A stretch of DNA of 22,406 nucleotides from JAXFQS01 sp051892815 (GTDB taxonomy: Bacteria; Verrucomicrobiota; Kiritimatiellia; RFP12; DVOR01): NCBI GenBank assembly GCA_051892815.1, contig JBJFGP010000057.1:1-22406 (forward strand), in the 5' to 3' direction. Each line of letters starts with the position of its first letter. Position 1 is the first letter of the stretch. The translations under genes and the position numbers were made by a program. Shown piece after piece: positions 1-7,357 of the stretch. The notes under the pieces were generated by a model. The model saw only the letters and a list, made by a program, of their open reading frames with translations. It had not been told where the DNA came from and made no database searches.

Positions 1-1
1 C

Positions 2-190
2 ATCTTCAAAATGGTAGTCAGCGGTCTTGCCGTGGGTTCCAACCGCCAGGCGGAATCCGACGCGAAGATGCTTGGTCCCAAGTCGAGAGTCAAAAACAAG
101 ACCTACGGTGACAACGCAATCCAAGTGGACGACACCGCCGCTATCATCGGGGCGCTGTGGGGCCGGTCGGGAGCCCGAGGAAGATTATAA
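2..190 (+). CDS. C-terminal end of an unrecognised protein (partial)
   Basis: An open frame enters from the left edge and runs for 62 codons to a TAA at 188-190. Codon use (GTC, GCC, GGT, AAC, CGC) resembles the neighbouring genes, so this is probably a real gene tail. The visible residues are polar and basic, with a motif-like stretch VDDTAAIIGAL near the end and a basic tail (GRSGARGRL). I see no membrane segment, metal motif or repeat. I do not recognise the family and assign no function. No clear terminator follows the stop. The next gene starts 318 bases downstream behind its own promoter, so the two are probably separate units. Confidence 0.6.
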   Translation: MFKMVVSGLAVGSNRQAESDAKMLGPKSRVKNKTYGDNAIQVDDTAAIIGALWGRSGARGRL

Positions 191-409
191 TTAGTGGAGT
201 GGTTTAGTTGCTATGCCTAGGGGGCAATAATTGATAGCACCTTGGGTCGTTTATGGGCACTGTAGCACGTAAAAAGTGCATACGGAATGTCATGCGTGAT
301 TGCCTTTCGCCTGTTGGAACAACTGATATTGCGAGATGCCCTAATAGGGGGACGACCGCTCCCTTTCGAAGAATCGTATAGGGTCTAGACTGGAAGCTCG
401 TGTCGGGGA
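191..409. other. Gene-free stretch, nothing recognised
   Basis: This stretch is visibly less GC-rich than the flanking genes. It holds short weak inverted repeats, for example TGCTAT at 209-214 with ATAGCA at 234-239, and CCCT/AGGG around 340-350. None has a T-tract. I found no tRNA, no long open frame with native codon use and no 23-base periodic repeat. It is followed by the panD promoter. Confidence 0.5.
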
Positions 410-438
410 TTGAATTGGGCGGTGGGGTGTGGTATACT
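410..438 (+). promoter_or_regulatory. Sigma-70-type promoter of panD-tsaD(-galE-LUD)
   Basis: TTGAAT at 410-415 and TATACT at 433-438 are separated by exactly 17 bases. Transcription should start near 445, giving a leader of about 65 bases before the panD ATG at 509. The same spacing and the same TATACT box recur at other promoters in this window, which supports the call. Confidence 0.75.
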
Positions 439-508
439 ATCGAAACGGCGAGGAGGGGCGTTTCCTTTCCGCCGAACGGCTCCGCAGGGGCCGCGTTCCT
501 GGAGTAGT

Positions 509-868
509 ATGACCTCAGAGTATCTGAAAGCCAAGTTGCACCATATCCGCGTGACGCAGGCGGACCTCGAGTATGAGGGCAGTCTGACGCTCGATCCGGT
601 ATTGATGGAGGCCGTCGGCATCCTGCCGTTCGAGAAGTTGCTGATTGCCGACATGGAGAATGGCAGCCGTTTCGAGACCTACGCAATCGCCGGAGAACGG
701 GGCAGCGGCGTGTGCTGCCTCAACGGCGCGTGCGCCCACATGGGAAAGGTCGGGGATCGCTTGATTGTGATGATTTTCTGCCACCTCTCCCCGGAGGAGG
801 CCGCGCACCATTCGCCCCGCGTCGTGCGCCTCGACGAGCACAATCGCATCGTGGCAAAGGCCCTCTGA
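509..868 (+). CDS. panD: Aspartate 1-decarboxylase PanD
   Basis: PanD makes beta-alanine from L-aspartate for pantothenate and coenzyme A synthesis. It is a cytoplasmic pyruvoyl enzyme that cleaves itself. The 119-residue product matches the family's usual length. The self-cleavage site is the YEGS motif, with Gly24-Ser25 at exactly the family position; Ser25 would become the pyruvoyl group. Arg54, Thr57 and Tyr58 (RFETYAI) also fall at the expected active-site positions, and the GERGSG and NGACAHMGKVGD blocks are typical. I chose ATG 509 because it puts Gly24-Ser25 in register and has GGAG at 501-504 in front. An upstream in-frame ATG at 410 would overlap the promoter. The stop lies two bases before tsaD, so the two are co-transcribed. 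Confidence 0.96.
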   Translation: MTSEYLKAKLHHIRVTQADLEYEGSLTLDPVLMEAVGILPFEKLLIADMENGSRFETYAIAGERGSGVCCLNGACAHMGKVGDRLIVMIFCHLSPEEAAHHSPRVVRLDEHNRIVAKAL

Positions 869-870
869 CC

Positions 871-1923
871 ATGACGGCGCTGGGCATCGAAAGTTCTTGC
901 GACGAGACCGCCGCGGCTGTCGTGCGCGATGGCTCGGATGTCCTTTCTTCGGTCGTCTTCACGCAAATCGCCCTCCACAGGCCCTACGGCGGAGTCGTCC
1001 CCGAAGTCGCCTCCCGAAGCCACCTGCAGAAGATTCAGGGCGTGGTTGCCGAATCCGTGGAGAAGTCGGGCGTCGGCTGGAATGGCATCGACGCCGTCGC
1101 AGCAACTTTCGGGCCCGGTCTCGCCAGTTCCCTGCTCGTCGGACTGCATGCCGCCAAGGGGCTTTCGCTCGCGCTCGGCAAGCCGCTCATAGGCGTCAAC
1201 CACCTCGAAGGGCACATCCACTCCGTCTTCCTGGAACGCACCGGCGGCGCCGGAGATTGCTACCCGCTGCTCGCGCTGGTGGTTTCCGGCGGCAATACGG
1301 TTTGGCTGGAATCCCGCCGCTTCGCGCACTACAGAATCCTCGGTTCTACGCTGGACGACGCCGCGGGAGAGGCTTTCGACAAGGCCGCCAAATTGCTGGG
1401 ACTGGGCTACCCGGGCGGGCCTGTCATCGACCGTATCGCGGCAAACGCCGACGGCAATGGCGTCTACCAATTCCCCAGAGGAAGGGTTAGACCGGACAAC
1501 CCGAACTTGGGGGGACTCGATGCGGACCTGTGCGTCAGTTTCAGCGGCTTGAAGACTTCTTTGATGCACGCGCTTGCCCACCATCCGGCCGATACCGAAC
1601 TCAAGACCGCGCAGGTTTCCAGGGCCTATCGGCAGGCGATTGTCGAGGCGCTGGCGGAGCGGACGGAACGCGCCCTTGCGAAAGGTTCCTACCGTGCTTT
1701 CGCCCTCGGCGGCGGCGTCTCCCTGAACAAAGGTTTGCGCGATGCGCTGCAGGAGGTGTGCACCCGTGCGGGCGTCGAACTGCTGCTCGCCAAGCCCTGC
1801 TATTGCGGGGACAATGCGGCGATGATTGCCGGGCTGGCCTCCGCAGGAGGCGGTTTCCAGGGGGCAATGGATTTCGACGTGGCGCCGTCGCTGCAAGTCG
1901 GCGAACGCCCCGTGTTTCGATAA
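871..1923 (+). CDS. tsaD: tRNA N6-threonylcarbamoyladenosine synthase subunit TsaD
   Basis: TsaD (Kae1/Qri7 family, ASKHA fold) transfers the threonylcarbamoyl group to A37 of tRNAs that read ANN codons, working with TsaB, TsaE and TsaC. The 350-residue product opens with the signature GIESSCDETAAAVV. It has the metal-binding His111 and His115 in HLEGH, the nucleotide-binding SGGNT, a GEAFDKAAKLLGLGYPGGP block, the FSGLKTS block, and GGGVSLN followed by CGDNAAMIA with the conserved Asp314. Start ATG 871 lies two bases after the panD stop. Its ribosome-binding site is weak (AAAGG at 856-860), so translation is probably coupled to panD. Pairing with panD is unusual functionally and most likely reflects a housekeeping operon. 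Confidence 0.97.
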   Translation: MTALGIESSCDETAAAVVRDGSDVLSSVVFTQIALHRPYGGVVPEVASRSHLQKIQGVVAESVEKSGVGWNGIDAVAATFGPGLASSLLVGLHAAKGLSLALGKPLIGVNHLEGHIHSVFLERTGGAGDCYPLLALVVSGGNTVWLESRRFAHYRILGSTLDDAAGEAFDKAAKLLGLGYPGGPVIDRIAANADGNGVYQFPRGRVRPDNPNLGGLDADLCVSFSGLKTSLMHALAHHPADTELKTAQVSRAYRQAIVEALAERTERALAKGSYRAFALGGGVSLNKGLRDALQEVCTRAGVELLLAKPCYCGDNAAMIAGLASAGGGFQGAMDFDVAPSLQVGERPVFR

Positions 1924-1960
1924 TGATTCAACCATAAACCAAGAGAGAAGGAATCGAAAA

Positions 1961-2974
1961 ATGAACATTCTGGTGACTGGCGGCGCAGGCTACATCGGCA
2001 GCCATACGGTGCTGGAACTGCTCAATGCCGGTGAGCAGGTGACGGTCGTGGACAATCTGCTCAACAGCAAGGAGGAGTCGCTTCGGCGTGTCCGGAATCT
2101 GACGGGCAAGACGGTCGCGTTCAAGAAGGTCGATTTGATGGATTCGGCGGCGATTGAGGCGGTGTTTGCCGCGGAGCAGTTTGACGCGGTGATACACTTC
2201 GCCGGGCTCAAGGCGGTGGGGGAATCGGTCCGCAAGCCGCTTTGGTACTACGACAATAACATCACGGGAACGCTGAATTTGCTCAAGGCGATGCGTGCGC
2301 ACGGGTGCCGCCGATTGGTCTTCAGTTCTTCGGCTACGGTCTACGGCATCCCTGAGACCTGCCCGATCACGGAGGACTTTCCGATTGGGGCAATCAATCC
2401 GTACGGGCGGACGAAGCAGTTTATCGAGAGCATTCTGTTGGATTTGGCTGCGGGCGAGCCGGGGTGGAGTTTCGGCATCTTGCGTTATTTCAATCCTGTT
2501 GGGGCGCATGTTTCGGGGCAAATTGGGGAGGATCCGAACGGGATTCCGAACAATCTGATGCCGTTCATTTCCCAGGTTGCTGTGGGCAAATTGGCGGAAT
2601 TGAAGGTTTTCGGCGACGACTATCCCACGCACGACGGCACGGGCGTGCGGGACTACATCCATGTGGTGGATTTGGCTCTTGGGCATCTGGCGGCGCTCAA
2701 GAAACTGGTGCGGGACAATGAGACTTTCACGGTGAATCTCGGCACGGGCACGGGCTACAGCGTGCTCGACATGGTCTCGGCGTTCGAGAAGGCGTGCGGG
2801 AAGAAGATTCCCTACTCCATCGCTCCGCGCCGCCCGGGAGACGCGGCGATTGTCTACGCCGATCCGCGCAAGGCGTTCGAACTTCTGGGCTGGAAGGCGA
2901 CTCGTTCGCTCGAGCAGATGTGTGCCGACACTTGGCGCTGGCAGTCCCAGAATCCGAAGGGGTTTGAGGCGTAA
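1961..2974 (+). CDS. galE: UDP-glucose 4-epimerase GalE
   Basis: GalE interconverts UDP-glucose and UDP-galactose in the Leloir pathway and supplies UDP-galactose for surface glycans. The 337-residue product has the length of the E. coli enzyme. It starts with the Rossmann NAD-binding motif GGAGYIGSH. The catalytic set of extended short-chain dehydrogenases is intact: Ser124 in SSSATVYG, Tyr148 and Lys152 in NPYGRTK. The substrate-binding run RYFNPVGAH, GIPNNLMPF and the C-terminal HVVDLALGH and RRPGDAA blocks are present. A ribosome-binding sequence (AGAAGGA, 1946-1952) precedes ATG 1961 at good spacing. The 37-base gap from tsaD shows no terminator, so the gene probably belongs to the panD operon. 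The LUD gene begins on the next base after the stop. Confidence 0.97.
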   Translation: MNILVTGGAGYIGSHTVLELLNAGEQVTVVDNLLNSKEESLRRVRNLTGKTVAFKKVDLMDSAAIEAVFAAEQFDAVIHFAGLKAVGESVRKPLWYYDNNITGTLNLLKAMRAHGCRRLVFSSSATVYGIPETCPITEDFPIGAINPYGRTKQFIESILLDLAAGEPGWSFGILRYFNPVGAHVSGQIGEDPNGIPNNLMPFISQVAVGKLAELKVFGDDYPTHDGTGVRDYIHVVDLALGHLAALKKLVRDNETFTVNLGTGTGYSVLDMVSAFEKACGKKIPYSIAPRRPGDAAIVYADPRKAFELLGWKATRSLEQMCADTWRWQSQNPKGFEA

Positions 2975-3631
2975 ATGGCGGTGCGACCGGAAGAGTTGAC
3001 GCGCTGGCGCGGGGGGCAACTCTGCGCGTCGGCTGCTGCCGCGCTGGAACGCAATGGCTTTCGCACCATCGTCTGCGAAACCGCGTCGGACGCGGCCTCG
3101 GCGGTGCTGCGCGAAGCGGCCGGAGCGCAAACCGTCGGACTGGGCGGTTCCCTGACAGTCGCGTCGCTGGGGGTTGCCGACCTCCTCGCCCGCGAAGGCA
3201 AATGCCTGCTGAACCACAGTGCTCCCGGACTCTCGCCGGAGGAGAAACGAGAGGTTATGCGCCGCCAGCAGGTCTGCGACCTCTTCCTGACCGGCGCGAA
3301 CGCCATCACCTTGGACGGACGCATCGTCAATGTCGACGGCGTCGGGAACCGGGTTGCAGCCACCATCTTCGGTCCCAAGCGGATACTCCTCGTGGCGGGA
3401 CGCAACAAACTCGTCGACGGCGGGATTGACGCCGCCCTCGCCCGGATTCGCACCTTCTCCGCGCCGCCCAACGCCTTCCGCCTCGGACGCCACACGCCGT
3501 GCGCGGCGACCGGACGTTGTGCCGACTGCGCCAGCCCGGAACGCATCTGCAATGTGACGGTCGTGCTCGACAAGCGCCCGTCCCGTTCCGACATTTGCGT
3601 CGTGCTGGTGAACGAAGACCTCGGGCTCTGA
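2975..3631 (+). CDS. LUD-domain (LutC/YkgG-like, DUF162) protein
   Basis: This 218-residue protein belongs to the LUD domain family, whose best-known members (LutB/LutC) take part in L-lactate oxidation. It is a stand-alone form without the ferredoxin domain of LutB. Visible family blocks are the glycine-rich VGLGGSLTVASLG, then TGANAITLDGRIVNVDGVGNR and a hydrophobic RILLVAGRNKLV strand. A cysteine cluster follows, TPCAATGRCADCASPERIC, then VTVVLDKRPS and VVLVNEDLG at the end. Stand-alone anaerobe members typically keep this cysteine cluster, which could bind metal, but its role is not established to my knowledge. The ATG starts immediately after the galE TAA, so translation is probably coupled. 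No lutA, lutB or lactate permease lies nearby, so a lactate role is not supported by context. Confidence 0.85.
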   Translation: MAVRPEELTRWRGGQLCASAAAALERNGFRTIVCETASDAASAVLREAAGAQTVGLGGSLTVASLGVADLLAREGKCLLNHSAPGLSPEEKREVMRRQQVCDLFLTGANAITLDGRIVNVDGVGNRVAATIFGPKRILLVAGRNKLVDGGIDAALARIRTFSAPPNAFRLGRHTPCAATGRCADCASPERICNVTVVLDKRPSRSDICVVLVNEDLGL

Positions 3632-3639
3632 CCGCCGTC

Positions 3640-3754
3640 AATTCCAACTTGAGGTTGCCATCTCCCGAACGCGGAGGTGGCAACCTTTTGCATTTTGAGA
3701 TACCAACCTTTCCGTCCTGGCGGTTGCCACCCGCCGCCCCAATAGGTACCAACC
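3640..3754 (-). repeat. Degenerate 23-base-period array A (5 units)
   Basis: Read on the minus strand, units begin at 3754, 3731, 3708, 3685 and 3662, each exactly 23 bases after the last. Their heads read GGTTGGTACC, GGTGGCAACC, GGTTGGTATC, GGTTGCCACC and GATGGCAACC, so the core is close to the palindrome GGTNNNNACC. The remaining 13 bases of each unit vary. The array lies between the LUD stop and the poly-G promoter of the surface protein. Related arrays occur at 15099-15351 and 20218-20309. Confidence 0.7.
3652..3689 (+). terminator. Probable intrinsic terminator after the LUD gene
   Basis: AGGTTGCCATCTCC (3652-3665) pairs with GGAGGTGGCAACCT (3673-3686) through 14 base pairs with one G-T wobble. 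The loop is seven bases, followed by a short T-run (3686-3689). It lies 20 bases after the LUD stop codon. The stem is built from two heads of repeat array A, so it may be a repeat-derived hairpin doing a terminator's job. The T-run is short, so termination may be partial. Confidence 0.6.
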
Positions 3755-3815
3755 TCTCCGCCCTCTCCATTCGATTATCCCCAAAAAGAAATTTACCGCG
3801 AACCGAAGTTTTTCC

Positions 3816-3850
3816 TTGACATCAGGGGGGGGGGGGGGGGGGGGTAAAAT
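3816..3850 (+). promoter_or_regulatory. Candidate phase-variable promoter with a G20 spacer
   Basis: A perfect -35 box TTGACA (3816-3821) is followed by TCA, then 20 consecutive G (3825-3844), then a -10 box TAAAAT (3845-3850, five of six consensus bases). The spacer is 23 bases, against exactly 17 at the other promoters read in this window. Slippage in the G tract would change spacer length one base at a time, and G14 would restore 17. The predicted start is near 3857, leaving a leader of about 50 bases to the ATG at 3906. Poly-G or poly-C between -35 and -10 is a known phase-variation design (for example Neisseria porA and opc). The exact G count in one assembly may be unreliable. Confidence 0.75.
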
Positions 3851-3893
3851 ATTTCCCGTTCAGCGCTCTTTTGGTTGTTCCGCTCGAGTTGTC

Positions 3894-3901
3894 AAGGAGG
3901 T
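3894..3901 (+). promoter_or_regulatory. Strong Shine-Dalgarno site of the LRR surface protein
   Basis: AAGGAGGT is a perfect anti-16S match. It lies 4 bases before ATG 3906 and 7 bases before the next in-frame ATG at 3909, so 3909 may be the true start. It is the strongest ribosome-binding site seen in the window, so expression would be limited by transcription rather than translation. Confidence 0.8.
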
Positions 3902-3905
3902 ATAA

Positions 3906-6900
3906 ATGATGCAATGTATGAAGTTAATATTGGCTCTTCTGTCAAGTGCCATCTGGATAGAGTTCGGGTTGGCGGTGGTCTTGACCGATATCGTCAACGG
4001 GGTGACCTATACCTATACGGTCGAAGATGGGCAGGCGACGATTGGCGATGGCTACAGCGCGGCAGTGTCAAGTAGCGTCACGGGGACGCTGAATATTCCG
4101 GCCGTCCTTGGCGGGTATCCCGTGTCCCGCATCGGCGATTTCGCATTTATCAGCCGCAAGTTTACCAGCGTCGTTATTCCTCAGGGGGTTGTAACAATTG
4201 GTTGTGAGGCGTTTCGAGGTTGTGCTAATTTGACCACGGTAGTCATTCCCGATAGCGTAAGGGAGATTGAGTGGTGGGCGTTTAAAGAATGTAAGAAGTT
4301 GGCTAACTTAAAGATCCCAGAGGGCGTTGAGGTGATTGAGGACGAGGCATTCACGGAATGTGACAGTCTGACTAAAGTAGTATTGCCAGACAGCCTCACA
4401 GAGATTGGCCATGGCGCCTTTGGGAGCTGTCGCAATCTTACAGAAGTGGAGGTTCCTGATTTGCCCGAGCGGTGCGTCAGCAGTCCTTTTTATTACTACG
4501 GCAACAAGTTGAAACGGGTGGTGGTTCGTGGAACTAGACCGTTTGATAGAGGTCTTTGGGGCATTGGCGATGAGGTAGACGTTATTTATGCGCAGGGCGA
4601 GAGTACTGCAACTGTTAGTGGAGTCACCTACACCTGTATCCATTCGATTCTCAGTGGTGAGGCGCAAATAGGCAATGGTAACGATCCCGCAATTTCTCAG
4701 GATGTGGCGGGAAGTCTTCAAATACCTAATCGCCTAGGTAGCTTTGCGGTGACGCGTATTAGCGAAGGCGCTTTCATCGAGTGCACCAACTTGACCAGTG
4801 TGACAATACCCAACGGTGTGCGAAGTATTGGGACTTGTGCGTTTGCGGGATGTCGTGAACTGATGACTGTGGTACTTCCTAATAGCCTGGAGAGGTTAGA
4901 TGAGTCGGCATTCCACAGTTGCAGCAAGTTGACAAGTGTTGAGATGCCCGTCAGCGTGACGAGCGTTGGGTGTTGGGCGTTCGAAGGATGCGAAAATTTG
5001 GTCACAGTGGTGATGCCTGATGGTATCACCACTGTGGGCGGGCAGGTGTTTAGTGATTGCAAGAAACTCCAGCGAGTGGTGGTTCTGGGAAGTCGCCCGA
5101 TAGATAAAGCCGCTTGGGGGCTTGGCGAGGATGTCGAGATCGTTTACACTTCTAGCCCCAAGAGCCAGGTGAGTGTTCGTGTGATCGGGAACGGCACAGT
5201 CACCGGTGGCGGTGTTTATGCAATGGGCAAGACGGTGACTTTGAAAGCAATGCCAGGCAAGGGCTACCTTTTTTCGGGCTGGGAGTTGGAAGGAGCGGAG
5301 TGGCCTGTCGGGTTTGATGAACGCACACCGACACTGAACTTTAAGACAGGAGCCTTAGATTCGACCGCGACGGCACATTTCATCCCGGCGAAGGAAGACT
5401 TTGCCGAGATTGAGGTGCTTTCGGGCGCATTCCGGGATGAGTATGATACGGGCGTGGGGATTGAGCCGATTACCTTGACCGTGGAGAGCGGGAGCCTTCC
5501 GAAACTCTCCGTCAGGGGTTTGCCATCGGGGTTGAAGTTCACCGCGAAGCCGACGAAAGATGGGCATCCGGCGAACACCATCTATGGCACGCCGACGCGG
5601 AGCGGTGTCTATACGATTGTGGCGACGGCGACTACGGTGGGTAAGGCTTCTGCGGCGCGCAGCTGGACGGTCGTAGTGCGGAAACCGGGCGAGCGATTGG
5701 TCAAGATTGCCTTCGATTCGTCGCAAGGAAAGGTCACGGGCGCTGGCATCTACCCCCCCGGCAAGAAGGTCGCGCTCAAGGCCGCCGCGCTCAAAGGCTA
5801 TGCCTTCGCTGGCTGGCAGGTTGACGGCGAAACGCTTGTCTCCGAGCGCAATCCTTCGTGGCAACTGACGATGGGCGATCGCGACATTCTGGTGCACGCG
5901 CGCTTCGTACCGGTCGCCGAAGACGCAACGCTCCGGCTCTTCATCGGGGACGTGGAAATTGGTCCTAGCGGTACGGACACTTTCAGCGACACGGGGGCGG
6001 GATTCGATCTCGCGGTCGAGTCGCACTCACTCCCGAAGGTTGCCGTCTCAGGGCTTCCGCCTGGGCTGAGGTTCGATTCCAAGTTGTGGCGGATTACTGG
6101 CTTTGGCACGAAGCCGGGACTCTATCTGGTTAAGGTGAAGGTGACCAATGCCAGCGTGAAAAAGCCTACCGAGCGCACCTTCCGAATCGAGGTTCCGAAC
6201 CTGACCGGCGCGAACGATTACTTCGTCCAAACTCTGCGCAACGCGCCCGGGCAGCGGTATGTCTCCTACGCCGGGACGGTCAACTTCGTGGCTCCCGACT
6301 TGACCCTTCGGACGGCCGCGAACCTGCGCGTTTCGGGGCTTCCTTCGGGATTGAAGTATAACATCCGAAGCGGTCAAATCGAAGGTGTTCCAACCAATCC
6401 CGGCATCTACACCGTGACCCTGACGGTTGGTCGCGATACCTCCACCTGCACGATGGAAATCCTTCCACTTCCTACCTGGCTCGTCGGCACTTTCAACGGC
6501 TACGACCGTTCGGTTGATGGGAATCTCCCTCACGGAACCTACCTGCTCATGCTCTCCTCAAGTGGCACCATCACGGAGCAGTTTCAAGGGCAGGACGGCT
6601 ACAGAGAGAATCGGACTGCGAGGGGGGCACTGAAGTTGGTCGATGCCGACGGCGAAGGTTTTCCGATGTTCCAAATCTGGGAACCCAATCTCGATGCCGA
6701 CGGATATGACCACCGCATCTTCCGCCGCACCGTCCTCTCCGACGGCATCACCGAACAAGGCGTTTGCGAAGGCGCGTTTCATGACGGCGGAAGCGAGACC
6801 TACAACTGCTTGCGGCAGAATCTTTGGGGCAAGGGGCAGGCGTTCTACGAATTGGGCACGAAACTCAAGGGCATTCGCTTCCATCTGTTGTCCGACACCG

Positions 6901-7139
6901 GAATGGCGGCGAACCTGACCGTCGGGGTCAACGGCACCGTCAGCGGACTCTGCACCCTTGGCAACAAAATGCAGAATGTCAGCGGCGTACTGGTCGTCGA
7001 GGATAGCGACCGCTTCAGTCTGAATCTCTCGATTCCGGCATTATACAAATCTTTCCTGCAAGCAGAAGTGCGTCTTCATACGGACGGCGCCTGGACGCTC
7101 GAACAGATCTCTTGCACCAGCGAACACTGGGAGGAGTGA
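3906..7139 (+). CDS. Secreted BspA-like LRR protein with InlB-like and Ig-like domains
   Basis: A 1077-residue putative surface protein. Residues 1-24 form a signal peptide with a hydrophobic core (LILALLSSAIW). Residues about 30-236 and 237-416 are two copies of one module: a VxGVTYT opening, then BspA/TpLRR-type leucine-rich repeats (LTxVVIPxSVxxIGxxAFxxC), then a closing strand (RVVVxGxRPxDxxxWGxGxxVxxxY). Divergent InlB B-repeat-like domains lie near 423-490 (KGYLFSGWELEG) and 599-670 (KGYAFAGWQVDG). Putative Ig (He_PIG-like) domains lie near 499-595, 674-765 and 779-852, each with GLPxGLxF/Y and a GxYxVxxxV strand. Residues about 855-1077 start LVGTFNGYDRSVDG and form a C-terminal domain I cannot name. 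No sorting tail or membrane anchor is visible. Such architectures are usually adhesins. The LRR half has visibly lower GC than the rest. The start could be ATG 3906 or 3909. Confidence 0.88.
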   Translation: MMQCMKLILALLSSAIWIEFGLAVVLTDIVNGVTYTYTVEDGQATIGDGYSAAVSSSVTGTLNIPAVLGGYPVSRIGDFAFISRKFTSVVIPQGVVTIGCEAFRGCANLTTVVIPDSVREIEWWAFKECKKLANLKIPEGVEVIEDEAFTECDSLTKVVLPDSLTEIGHGAFGSCRNLTEVEVPDLPERCVSSPFYYYGNKLKRVVVRGTRPFDRGLWGIGDEVDVIYAQGESTATVSGVTYTCIHSILSGEAQIGNGNDPAISQDVAGSLQIPNRLGSFAVTRISEGAFIECTNLTSVTIPNGVRSIGTCAFAGCRELMTVVLPNSLERLDESAFHSCSKLTSVEMPVSVTSVGCWAFEGCENLVTVVMPDGITTVGGQVFSDCKKLQRVVVLGSRPIDKAAWGLGEDVEIVYTSSPKSQVSVRVIGNGTVTGGGVYAMGKTVTLKAMPGKGYLFSGWELEGAEWPVGFDERTPTLNFKTGALDSTATAHFIPAKEDFAEIEVLSGAFRDEYDTGVGIEPITLTVESGSLPKLSVRGLPSGLKFTAKPTKDGHPANTIYGTPTRSGVYTIVATATTVGKASAARSWTVVVRKPGERLVKIAFDSSQGKVTGAGIYPPGKKVALKAAALKGYAFAGWQVDGETLVSERNPSWQLTMGDRDILVHARFVPVAEDATLRLFIGDVEIGPSGTDTFSDTGAGFDLAVESHSLPKVAVSGLPPGLRFDSKLWRITGFGTKPGLYLVKVKVTNASVKKPTERTFRIEVPNLTGANDYFVQTLRNAPGQRYVSYAGTVNFVAPDLTLRTAANLRVSGLPSGLKYNIRSGQIEGVPTNPGIYTVTLTVGRDTSTCTMEILPLPTWLVGTFNGYDRSVDGNLPHGTYLLMLSSSGTITEQFQGQDGYRENRTARGALKLVDADGEGFPMFQIWEPNLDADGYDHRIFRRTVLSDGITEQGVCEGAFHDGGSETYNCLRQNLWGKGQAFYELGTKLKGIRFHLLSDTGMAANLTVGVNGTVSGLCTLGNKMQNVSGVLVVEDSDRFSLNLSIPALYKSFLQAEVRLHTDGAWTLEQISCTSEHWEE

Positions 7140-7357
7140 GCGGTTCCCAAGGCGTTTCCATTGGCTCAAAGGGGCGAAGAGGTTGATTTCTCTGCGCTCG
7201 TTTCCTGCCTATCTATTCCATCCATTCCTGTCTATCAACTCCTTCCAAAGGTGCGTAGGATTAGGGGGAATGGGTGGATAGGAAAAGGCCGATTGCGTAC
7301 CACGACTTCACCCTTGCTACGCTTGGGCGTGGCGGGTGGGGATGGGGGAAAGAACGC
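7140..7357. other. Convergent intergenic region, no clear terminator
   Basis: This gap separates the rightward LRR gene from the leftward recN. A hairpin can form from TGCTACGC (7315-7322), loop TTGG, and GCGTGGCG (7327-7334), with two wobble pairs. Neither strand has a following T-tract. Nothing else is recognised. Confidence 0.4.

Noticed and set aside
1928..3493. 521-codon open frame on the minus strand across galE and the LUD gene
   Set aside because: It is antisense to two well-supported genes, is rich in Arg, Asp and Gln in a low-complexity pattern, and shows no family motif.
7315..7334. Terminator between the LRR gene and recN
   Set aside because: A hairpin with two wobble pairs is possible, but neither strand has a T-tract after it.
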